Part shown: positions 1-5,276 of the stretch, piece after piece
How the letters are laid out: the number at the start of each line of letters is the position of its first letter
Numbering within the stretch: position 1 is the stretch's first letter
DNA from: Comamonadaceae bacterium
GTDB taxonomy: Bacteria; Pseudomonadota; Gammaproteobacteria; Burkholderiales; Burkholderiaceae
Length of the DNA: 5,276 nt
Assembly (NCBI GenBank): GCA_947484245.1
Contig: CANKOT010000157.1
Span: 1 to 5,276, forward strand
Direction: 5' to 3'
The notes under the pieces: generated by a model
What the model was told of the DNA's origin: nothing
The model's input: only the letters and a program-made list of their open reading frames with translations
Databases searched by the model: none
Made by a program: the position numbers and the translations under genes

Positions 1-1802
1 ACATCAGAAATTTCTCCATCATTGCGCACATCGATCATGGCAAATCGACACTCGCTGATCGTCTGATTCAACGCTGCGGTGGTTTGCAAGACCGAGAAAT
101 GCAAGCGCAGGTTCTTGACTCCATGGACATTGAAAAAGAACGCGGCATTACCATCAAAGCGCAGACAGCTTCGCTGCAATACAAAGCCAAAGATGGTCAA
201 ATTTACAACCTCAACTTGATCGATACACCAGGCCACGTTGACTTCTCTTATGAGGTTTCACGGTCTTTGTCGGCTTGTGAGGGTGCCTTATTGGTGGTCG
301 ATGCCAGTCAAGGCGTCGAGGCGCAAACGGTTGCCAATTGCTACACCGCTTTAGATTTAGGCGTCGAAGTGGTCCCTGTTTTAAACAAGATGGACTTGCC
401 TCAGGCTGATCCAGAAAACGCCAAAGCTGAAGTTGAAGATGTCATCGGCATAGACGCTAGCGAGGCCATTCCATGCTCCGCCAAAACAGGCATGGGCATT
501 GATGAAATTTTGGAAGCCATCGTGGCCAAAATTCCAGCGCCCAAAGGAAATCCCAACGCGCCTTTGCGCGCCATGATTGTTGACAGCTGGTTTGATACCT
601 ATGTGGGCGTGGTCATGTTGGTGCGCGTGGTAGATGGTCGCTTGGGTAAAGGTGAGCGCTTCAAAATGATGGCCACCGAGACTGTGTATAACGCAGACAC
701 AATGGGTGTATTTACACCTGCAAATGAGCCTCGCAACAGCCTGGAGGCTGGTGAAGTGGGCTTCATCATTGCAGGTATCAAAGAGCTGCAAGCGGCCAAG
801 GTAGGAGACACCATCACCTTGGAAAAGAAGCTGCCCAATAACTTGGGTCCTGCAGACAAGGCGTTGCCAGGCTTTAAAGAAATACAGCCGCAAGTATTTG
901 CAGGCTTGTATCCCACTGAAGCCAATCAATACGATTCATTGCGTGATGCGCTCGAAAAACTCAAGCTCAACGATTCTTCCTTGCATTACGAGGCGGAAGT
1001 TTCTCAGGCCTTGGGATTTGGTTTCCGCTGTGGCTTTTTGGGTTTGCTGCACATGGAAATTGTGCAGGAGCGCCTTGAGCGTGAATTTGACCAAGACTTG
1101 ATCACAACCGCGCCCAGTGTGGTCTATGAAGTGGTGAAGGGTGACGGCGAAGTGGTCATGGTCGAAAACCCAGCCAAGATGCCCGATCAAGGCAAGATGC
1201 AAGAGATTCGAGAGCCCATTGTCACGGTGCATTTGTACATGCCCCAAGACTACGTTGGCCCCGTGATGACTTTGGCCAACCAAAAGCGTGGCCTCCAGAT
1301 CAATATGGCGTACCACGGTCGCCAGGTGATGTTGACCTATGAAATGCCCTTGGGCGAGATCGTTCTCGATTTCTTTGATAAGTTGAAATCGGTCTCGCGT
1401 GGCTACGCCTCAATGGACTATGAGTTCAAAGAATATCGAGCATCTGATGTGGTGAAAGTTGATATTTTGCTGAACGGCGAGAAGGTCGACGCACTGTCCA
1501 TCATCGTTCATCGATCTCAGTCGGCCTACCGAGCACGTGCGGTGGTGGCCAAAATGCGCGAAATCATCAGTCGACAAATGTTTGACGTGGCCATCCAGGC
1601 GGCCATTGGCGCCAACATCATTGCCCGTGAAACTGTCAAAGCACTTCGTAAAAACGTGTTGGCCAAGTGTTATGGTGGTGACATTAGCCGCAAGCGCAAA
1701 TTGTTGGAAAAACAAAAGGCGGGCAAAAAGCGAATGAAACAAATTGGTTCGGTTGAGGTGCCGCAAGAGGCATTCTTGGCCATTTTGCAGGTGGAAGATT
1801 GA
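1..1802 (+). CDS. lepA: Elongation factor 4 (LepA), ribosomal GTPase; 5' end cut off by window
   Basis: This GTPase binds the ribosome and has been linked to back-translocation of stalled ribosomes and to initiation or 30S biogenesis; it is cytoplasmic and partly membrane-associated. The reading frame is open from base 3 and gives 599 residues before TGA. The family starts MNHIRNFSI and the window opens at IRNFSI, so only about three residues are missing; the TTG at 84 is not the start. GTPase motifs are all present: G1 AHIDHGKST (24-50), the RGITI switch region, G3 DTPGH with the catalytic-type His (222-236), G4 NKMD (384-395) and G5 SAK (477-485). Domain II, the EF-G-like III and V domains and the LepA-specific C-terminal domain follow. 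The end is strongly basic ([20 protein letters not shown]), as typical of LepA, which separates it from EF-G and BipA. The frame appears intact. The stop overlaps the lepB start by one base. Confidence 0.98.
   Translation, partial: IRNFSIIAHIDHGKSTLADRLIQRCGGLQDREMQAQVLDSMDIEKERGITIKAQTASLQYKAKDGQIYNLNLIDTPGHVDFSYEVSRSLSACEGALLVVDASQGVEAQTVANCYTALDLGVEVVPVLNKMDLPQADPENAKAEVEDVIGIDASEAIPCSAKTGMGIDEILEAIVAKIPAPKGNPNAPLRAMIVDSWFDTYVGVVMLVRVVDGRLGKGERFKMMATETVYNADTMGVFTPANEPRNSLEAGEVGFIIAGIKELQAAKVGDTITLEKKLPNNLGPADKALPGFKEIQPQVFAGLYPTEANQYDSLRDALEKLKLNDSSLHYEAEVSQALGFGFRCGFLGLLHMEIVQERLEREFDQDLITTAPSVVYEVVKGDGEVVMVENPAKMPDQGKMQEIREPIVTVHLYMPQDYVGPVMTLANQKRGLQINMAYHGRQVMLTYEMPLGEIVLDFFDKLKSVSRGYASMDYEFKEYRASDVVKVDILLNGEKVDALSIIVHRSQSAYRARAVVAKMREIISRQMFDVAIQAAIGANIIARETVKALRKNVLAKCYGGDISRKRKLLEKQKAGKKRMKQIGSVEVPQEAFLAILQVED
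1789..1795 (+). promoter_or_regulatory. Shine-Dalgarno of lepB
   Basis: AGGTGGA lies inside the last lepA codons, six bases before the ATG at 1802 and only three before the in-frame TTG at 1799. The spacing favours ATG 1802 as the lepB start and implies translational coupling to lepA. Confidence 0.6.
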
Positions 1803-2767
1803 TGCAAGTCTTAACGGCTTTTATTTTGGCTGCGCTTTGCAGCTACGCGGGTTTTTGGTACTTTGGCTTCATTGAAGGAAATTTTGCCTTGCTGATGCTG
1901 ATGGCTGTTGTCATTTCTGGCATCTATTGGCTGGCTGAAAAGTTCTATTTTTGGCCGCAACGTCTCAAGGCTGTTGCGCAATTAGACACTGACCAAGCCA
2001 AGCGTCAGCAAGAGTTGTCCAAAATGGGCATTGAAAGAGTGGACACCGATACCGGTGAAGCTCGCAATCAATTGCTCATGCAGCCTTGGTGGTTGGATTG
2101 GACGGCTGGCTTGTTTCCGGTCATTCTGTTCATTTTTATTCTTCGCTCATTTTTATTTGAGCCGTTCAAGATTCCATCTGGCTCCATGATTCCAACCCTT
2201 TGGGTGGGCGACCTGATTTTGGTGAATAAATTTCATTACGGCATTCGTTTGCCCGTCGCCAATATCAAAATGACTCAGGGGACACCTGTGGCGCGCGGTG
2301 ATGTCATGGTGTTTCGTTACCCACCTCGGCCCAGTGCGGATTACATCAAACGCGTGGTGGGCATACCCGGTGATGAAGTCGCCTACTTGAACAAAAAATT
2401 GACCCTCAATGGTCAAGCTGTGCCCACTGAATCTGTGCCAGAGTTTTTTGACGAATCAGTGATGCGCTATTTCAAGCAGTCGCAGGAAAAATTGGGTGAA
2501 AAACCCCATAATCTGATCGTGGATGACGAACGGCCCGCCTTTATTCCTGGCGCGGAAGATTTTGCATTCAAAGAAAATTGTCAATACACCGTCGAAGGTG
2601 TTATTTGCAAGGTGCCTGCGGGGCACTATTTCATGATGGGTGACAATCGAGACAATTCACTTGATTCTCGCTACTGGGGTTTTGTGCCCGATGCAAATAT
2701 CGTTGGAAGAGCCTTTTTTGTTTGGATGAATTTTGGAAATGTTGGGCGCATTGGCCCATTCAATTAA
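1802..2767 (+). CDS. lepB: Signal peptidase I (LepB), with extra N-terminal hydrophobic segment
   Basis: Inner-membrane serine protease that removes signal peptides from Sec- and Tat-exported preproteins on the periplasmic side. From ATG 1802 it has 321 residues, close to the 324 of E. coli. Three hydrophobic segments are visible, at about residues 3-22, 28-45 and 104-119; E. coli has two, matching the second and third. Box B is PSGSMIPTL, with nucleophile Ser128 and the oxyanion-type Ser126. The general base is Lys183 in YIKRVVGIPGDEV. Box E is GDNRDNSLDSRYWGFVP (280-296). Cys260 and Cys269, just before box E, could form a disulfide in the periplasm (inference). An adjacent in-frame TTG at 1799 would add one residue. 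A TTG at 1889 would give an E. coli-like two-segment protein and has a purine-rich GAAGGA (1874-1879) in front of it. ATG 1802 is preferred because of its better Shine-Dalgarno and the one-base overlap with lepA. Confidence 0.97.
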   Translation: MQVLTAFILAALCSYAGFWYFGFIEGNFALLMLMAVVISGIYWLAEKFYFWPQRLKAVAQLDTDQAKRQQELSKMGIERVDTDTGEARNQLLMQPWWLDWTAGLFPVILFIFILRSFLFEPFKIPSGSMIPTLWVGDLILVNKFHYGIRLPVANIKMTQGTPVARGDVMVFRYPPRPSADYIKRVVGIPGDEVAYLNKKLTLNGQAVPTESVPEFFDESVMRYFKQSQEKLGEKPHNLIVDDERPAFIPGAEDFAFKENCQYTVEGVICKVPAGHYFMMGDNRDNSLDSRYWGFVPDANIVGRAFFVWMNFGNVGRIGPFN

Positions 2768-2788
2768 GTTTGAATTGAAAAGTTTTTT
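2743..2788 (+). terminator. Possible weak terminator or processing structure: two tandem hairpins plus T-tract
   Basis: Two perfect inverted repeats sit back to back over the lepB 3' end. TGGGC (2743-2747) pairs with GCCCA (2754-2758) around a 6-base loop. Immediately after, TTCAATT (2759-2765) pairs with AATTGAA (2773-2779) around a 7-base loop. Three bases later comes a run of six T (2783-2788). The layout resembles a Rho-independent terminator, but the stem next to the T-run is AT-rich and therefore weak. It is more likely a leaky attenuator, a 3'-end stabiliser or a processing site than a full stop, given that the downstream genes are essential. It could also be chance. Confidence 0.3.
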
Positions 2789-2794
2789 CCTTAT

Positions 2795-2832
2795 CTTTGT
2801 TTCACATGACAGGTCATCAGTTTGAACGAAAG
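2795..2832 (+). promoter_or_regulatory. rnc translation-start region: Shine-Dalgarno inside a predicted composite stem-loop
   Basis: The likely Shine-Dalgarno is AGGT (2811-2814), seven bases before TTG 2822. It lies within the dyad ATGAC-AG-GTCAT (2806-2817), foldable as a 4-bp stem with CAGG in the loop. An outer imperfect stem can enclose it: CTTT (2795-2798) pairs with AAAG (2829-2832), then after a 2x2 internal loop TTCA (2801-2804) pairs with TGAA (2823-2826). This would pair part of the start codon. In E. coli, RNase III cleaves a stem-loop in its own leader and so limits its synthesis. Whether this structure plays that role is inference. No convincing -35/-10 promoter pair was found in the 54-base gap. 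Confidence 0.35.
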
Positions 2833-3508
2833 TCTTAGTCAATTGCAAACTCGCTTAGGCCACATCTTTCAAGATGTCAACTTGCTTGAGCGCGCGGTGA
2901 CGCATCGAAGCTTTTCTTCAGATCACAATGAGCGACTTGAATTCTTGGGCGATGCTGTCTTGAATTTGGCAGTGGCCCATCTGCTGTATGCCCAGTTGAG
3001 CAACTTGCCAGAAGGTGATTTGTCTCGCGTTCGCGCTAATTTGGTCAAACAAGAAACCTTGCATCAGTTGGCCTTGAAATTGGACATCGCCGCGTCTCTG
3101 AAATTGGGCGAAGGCGAGTTGAAATCAGGCGGGCAACGGCGACCCTCTATTTTGGCAGATGCCCTAGAGGCTTTAATTGGTGCAGTTTACCTCGATGCGG
3201 GGTTCGAAACTGCCGAGAAACTGGTGCATGGCTTGTTTCATAATGTAGAAGTCAATTCTGAAATGTTGGCAGCATCAAAGGACCCTAAGACTGAATTACA
3301 AGAATGGTTGCAAGGCCGTAAATTGCAGGTCCCTAAGTACAGTGTGGTGGCCACTTCCGGTGCCTCACACCGTCAAATATTTGATGTCGCTTGCGACATT
3401 CCCGAACTCAGTCTCTCGCAGCACGGCAGCGGTCCCTCGCGTCGTGCAGGTGAGCAAGCCGCTGCTGCTGCCATGCTTGAAATTTTGAAAGTCAAGGCCC
3501 GCGGATGA
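2822..3508 (+). CDS. rnc: Ribonuclease III
   Basis: Mg2+-dependent endonuclease that cuts double-stranded RNA; it separates the 16S and 23S rRNA precursors and processes some mRNAs. It has 228 residues (E. coli 226). The N-terminal endonuclease domain carries the family signature [10 protein letters not shown] at residues 35-44. The acidic catalytic residues align with E. coli E41, D45, D114 and E117 as Glu40, Asp44, Asp113 and Glu116. A C-terminal double-stranded-RNA-binding domain runs from about 155 to 222 ([11 protein letters not shown] ... [18 protein letters not shown]). TTG 2822 is chosen because a stop at 2807-2809 closes the frame upstream with no ATG or GTG between. The next candidate, TTG 2843, would start right at the conserved domain and lacks an evident Shine-Dalgarno. 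The gene's end overlaps era by four bases, the usual rnc-era arrangement in proteobacteria. Confidence 0.97.
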   Translation: MNESLSQLQTRLGHIFQDVNLLERAVTHRSFSSDHNERLEFLGDAVLNLAVAHLLYAQLSNLPEGDLSRVRANLVKQETLHQLALKLDIAASLKLGEGELKSGGQRRPSILADALEALIGAVYLDAGFETAEKLVHGLFHNVEVNSEMLAASKDPKTELQEWLQGRKLQVPKYSVVATSGASHRQIFDVACDIPELSLSQHGSGPSRRAGEQAAAAAMLEILKVKARG

Positions 3509-4419
3509 ATTCAGAAACCAACCTCGCTCAACGTTGCGGTTTGGTGGCCATTGTGGGCAAGCCCAATGTGGGTAAATCCACGTTGCTCAATGCCCTGGTG
3601 GGCCAAAAAATCAGCATTACTTCGCGCAAAGCACAAACGACGCGTCACCGAATTACGGGCATTCGCACTGAAGGTGCGAGCCAGTATGTTTTTGTCGATA
3701 CCCCAGGTTTCCAAACCCGTCATAACACGGCTTTGAACAAGTCTTTGAACAAAACAGTTCTGGGCGCTGTGGGCGATGTGGACTTGGTTTTGTTTGTTGT
3801 CGAAGCGGGTATGTTCAACACCGCCGATGCCAAAGTATTGGCCCTTCTCAAGCCTGATGTTCCGGTACTTTTAATTGCCAATAAATTAGACACGGTCAAC
3901 CGACGCGAAGAATTAGCACCTTGGCTCCAAGAAATGCAGAAGCGGCATCCGTTCACAGAATTTGTACCGATGTCGGCTAAAAATGCCAAAGACATTGAGC
4001 GTCTCATGGGGTATTGCGAGAAGTATTTGCCTGAACAAGCATGGACTTATGGGGAAGATGAGCTGACCGACCGGAGCGAAAAGTTTTTGGCCAGTGAAAT
4101 TGTTCGCGAAAAATTGTTTCGTTTCACGGGTGATGAATTGCCCTATACCTCAACCGTGGTCATTGATAAATTCGAAGAAGAACCCAGCCGATCTTCCAAT
4201 CGCATGATTCGCATTGCCGCCACCATTGTGGTCGAGCGCGATGGCCATAAAGCCATGGTCATTGGTGACAAAGGTGAGCGCCTGAAGCGCATTGGCACCG
4301 AAGCACGCCAAGAGTTGGAAAAGCTCATGGATGCCAAGGTCTTCATCGAATTGTGGGTCAAGGTTCGCTCAGGCTGGGCCGACGACGAAGCGCGTGTTCG
4401 CTCCTTCGGTTACGAGTAA
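3505..4419 (+). CDS. era: GTPase Era, 16S rRNA-binding 30S assembly factor
   Basis: Essential GTPase that binds the 3' end of 16S rRNA and assists 30S subunit maturation, in the cytoplasm and at the membrane. It has 304 residues (E. coli 301). The N-terminal Ras-like domain shows G1 GKPNVGKS (18-25), the switch I region [10 protein letters not shown] (44-53), G3 DTPG (65-68), G4 NKLD (126-129) and G5 SAK (157-159). The C-terminal KH domain has the GxKG loop GDKG (254-257), followed by the RIGTEAR helix region. The ATG overlaps the rnc TGA as ATGA, and AAGG (3494-3497) within rnc serves as Shine-Dalgarno with 7-base spacing, so translation is probably coupled to rnc. Ending in FGYE without an extra tail is normal. 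No defect was seen. Confidence 0.98.
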   Translation: MNSETNLAQRCGLVAIVGKPNVGKSTLLNALVGQKISITSRKAQTTRHRITGIRTEGASQYVFVDTPGFQTRHNTALNKSLNKTVLGAVGDVDLVLFVVEAGMFNTADAKVLALLKPDVPVLLIANKLDTVNRREELAPWLQEMQKRHPFTEFVPMSAKNAKDIERLMGYCEKYLPEQAWTYGEDELTDRSEKFLASEIVREKLFRFTGDELPYTSTVVIDKFEEEPSRSSNRMIRIAATIVVERDGHKAMVIGDKGERLKRIGTEARQELEKLMDAKVFIELWVKVRSGWADDEARVRSFGYE

Positions 4420-4431
4420 AAAGCGCAGCCC

Positions 4432-5187
4432 ATGGCCGCTGTCTTGAAACGAATTTCGGATGAGCCTGCCTATGTGCTGCATCGCTACGATTGGAGCGAG
4501 TCCAGCCTTATCTTGGAAGTGTTCACTCGGCACCATGGACGCATTGCCTTGGTGGCCAAGGGCGCCAAAAAACCAAGCTCCTCTTTCAGGCCTGTTTTAT
4601 TGCCGCTTCAAGCCATTCAAGTTGCCTTTGGTGGCGATGCCGACATTCGAACCTTGAAGTCTGTGGAGTGGGTGGGCGGCCATGTGATGCCAACTGGTGA
4701 TGCGCTGCTGTCGGGCTACTACCTGAATGAGTTGTTGCTGCGTCTTTTGGCACGCGAAGATCCGCACCCCTCATTGTTTGATGCCTACGCAGCCACAGTG
4801 CGCGTCATGGCCACTGAGCCTGGAGAATTGTTGCAAGCGTCGCTTCGTGTGTTTGAGCTACTCTTACTTCGAGAAATTGGACTGTTGCCCAGCCTGAATT
4901 CTCAGACCTTGACCATGGCTGCTTTGGATGAGGCAAGAGAGTATTGTTTGGTGCCAGAGGGGGGTCTGCGATTAGCGCACCGAGATGATCGTCACGCTTT
5001 GAGCGGTGCTCAATGGCTGGCGCTTCAAAACGCCTTGGACGGCGCCTCCCCTTTTACAAATACGCTTCGTTTGAGCTTAGACATGTTGACGCCACTTCGC
5101 ACCCAACTTCGCACCTTACTCAATTACCATTGTGGTGTCGGCACTTTAAAGACCCGTCAAATGATGATCGACATTCAAAGTTTGTGA
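4432..5187 (+). CDS. recO: DNA repair protein RecO
   Basis: RecO works with RecR (and RecF) to load RecA on SSB-coated single-stranded DNA at gaps, and can anneal complementary strands. It has 251 residues (E. coli 242). The N-terminal OB-fold contains [20 protein letters not shown] followed by [17 protein letters not shown] (about 14-52). The helical C-terminal part includes [11 protein letters not shown] (96-106), [17 protein letters not shown] (139-155) and the terminal [11 protein letters not shown] (235-245). The CxxC zinc-finger pairs of the Deinococcus/Thermus type are absent; only Cys172 and Cys234 occur, as in many proteobacterial RecO. The start ATG is 12 bases after the era stop and has no clear Shine-Dalgarno. 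The era TAA is in the same reading frame. Position between era and pdxJ strongly supports the call. Confidence 0.95.
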   Translation: MAAVLKRISDEPAYVLHRYDWSESSLILEVFTRHHGRIALVAKGAKKPSSSFRPVLLPLQAIQVAFGGDADIRTLKSVEWVGGHVMPTGDALLSGYYLNELLLRLLAREDPHPSLFDAYAATVRVMATEPGELLQASLRVFELLLLREIGLLPSLNSQTLTMAALDEAREYCLVPEGGLRLAHRDDRHALSGAQWLALQNALDGASPFTNTLRLSLDMLTPLRTQLRTLLNYHCGVGTLKTRQMMIDIQSL

Positions 5188-5194
5188 GACCTTC

Positions 5195-5276
5195 ATGACC
5201 CCTGATTCCAAAACAGCGCTGTCCGTCAATGTCAACAAAGTAGCGTTGCTGCGCAATTCACGCCACTTGGGTATTC
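5195..5276 (+). CDS. pdxJ: Pyridoxine 5'-phosphate synthase (PdxJ), N-terminal 27 residues; 3' end cut off by window
   Basis: PdxJ condenses 1-deoxy-D-xylulose 5-phosphate with 3-amino-2-oxopropyl phosphate to pyridoxine 5'-phosphate, the last ring-forming step of the DXP-dependent vitamin B6 pathway. Only the first beta strand of the TIM barrel is visible: LSVNVNKVALLRNSRHLGI (residues 9-27). It aligns with the E. coli start VNIDHIATLRNAR. Asn12 and Arg23 match E. coli Asn9 and Arg20, whereas the E. coli Asp11-His12 pair reads Asn14-Lys15 here. As far as remembered, the VNxNKVALLRN wording is common among Burkholderiales PdxJ. ATG 5195 follows the recO stop by seven bases, with the purine-rich GTGAG (5184-5188) as Shine-Dalgarno, overlapping the recO stop. 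Position after recO is the standard one for pdxJ. Confidence 0.9.
   Translation, partial: MTPDSKTALSVNVNKVALLRNSRHLGI

Noticed and set aside
84..86. TTG as the lepA start codon
   Set aside because: The frame stays open to the window edge and encodes the conserved G1 motif upstream of it, so the true start lies just outside the window.
381..929. Reverse-strand open frame of 182 codons inside lepA
   Set aside because: It lies fully within a well-supported conserved gene, is rich in His, Phe and Cys as expected of an antisense shadow, and shows no recognisable domain.
936..1766. Two further reverse-strand open frames (126 and 118 codons) inside lepA
   Set aside because: They are antisense shadows of the lepA coding sequence, with no family resemblance and no visible ribosome binding site.
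2770..2803. Possible promoter in the lepB-rnc gap: TTGAAT (2770-2775) or TTGAAA (2775-2780) with TTATCT (2791-2796)
   Set aside because: The spacers are 15 and 10 bases and the -10 match is poor. At the best spacing (17) no acceptable -10 box is present.
3600..3612. A-rich run GGCCAAAAAATC in era as a frameshift slippery site
   Set aside because: In the reading frame it does not fit the X XXY YYZ pattern, and both neighbouring coding stretches are in the same intact frame.
4426..4441. CAGC/GCTG inverted repeat around the recO ATG
   Set aside because: It is only four base pairs with an 8-base loop, which is easily expected by chance.
4460..5198. Overlapping short open frames on both strands inside recO
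   Set aside because: They are alternative-frame shadows of recO with no recognisable protein features.

Overview
The window carries a compact, single-strand block of housekeeping genes in the order lepA (5' end cut off) - lepB - rnc - era - recO - pdxJ (3' end cut off). All six read left to right. Gene order and protein sequences point to a betaproteobacterium of the order Burkholderiales. The best guess is a Comamonadaceae-like freshwater lineage such as Limnohabitans or Rhodoferax. That guess rests on the extended LepB N-terminus and the PdxJ N-terminal wording (SVNVNKVALLRN), and is inference from remembered family features, not a search. Base composition looks close to even, and leucine is very often TTG. 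No gene stands out in composition, and there is no sign of transfer, integration, phage, IS elements, CRISPR or RNA genes.

Layout: lepA (1-1802) encodes the ribosomal GTPase EF4 and lacks only about three N-terminal residues. lepB (1802-2767) encodes signal peptidase I and overlaps the lepA stop by one base. A 54-base gap (2768-2821) is the only real intergenic space. It contains hairpin structures and a T-tract, and leads into rnc (2822-3508, RNase III, TTG start). era (3505-4419) overlaps rnc by four bases (ATGA). recO (4432-5187) follows after 12 bases. pdxJ begins at 5195, seven bases after recO, and runs off the window.

Function: this is the widespread proteobacterial lepA-lepB / rnc-era-recO-pdxJ cluster. 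It joins translation (LepA), protein export (LepB), rRNA processing and 30S maturation (RNase III and Era), recombinational repair (RecO) and vitamin B6 synthesis (PdxJ). Tight spacing and overlapping stop/start codons suggest co-transcription and translational coupling. The lepB-rnc gap is the one place where transcription or translation could be reset.

No new biological system was found. The points most worth checking are at the lepB-rnc junction: tandem hairpins followed by a T-tract, and a composite stem-loop enclosing the rnc start. Others are the extra N-terminal hydrophobic segment in LepB and the non-E. coli-type residues at the start of PdxJ.
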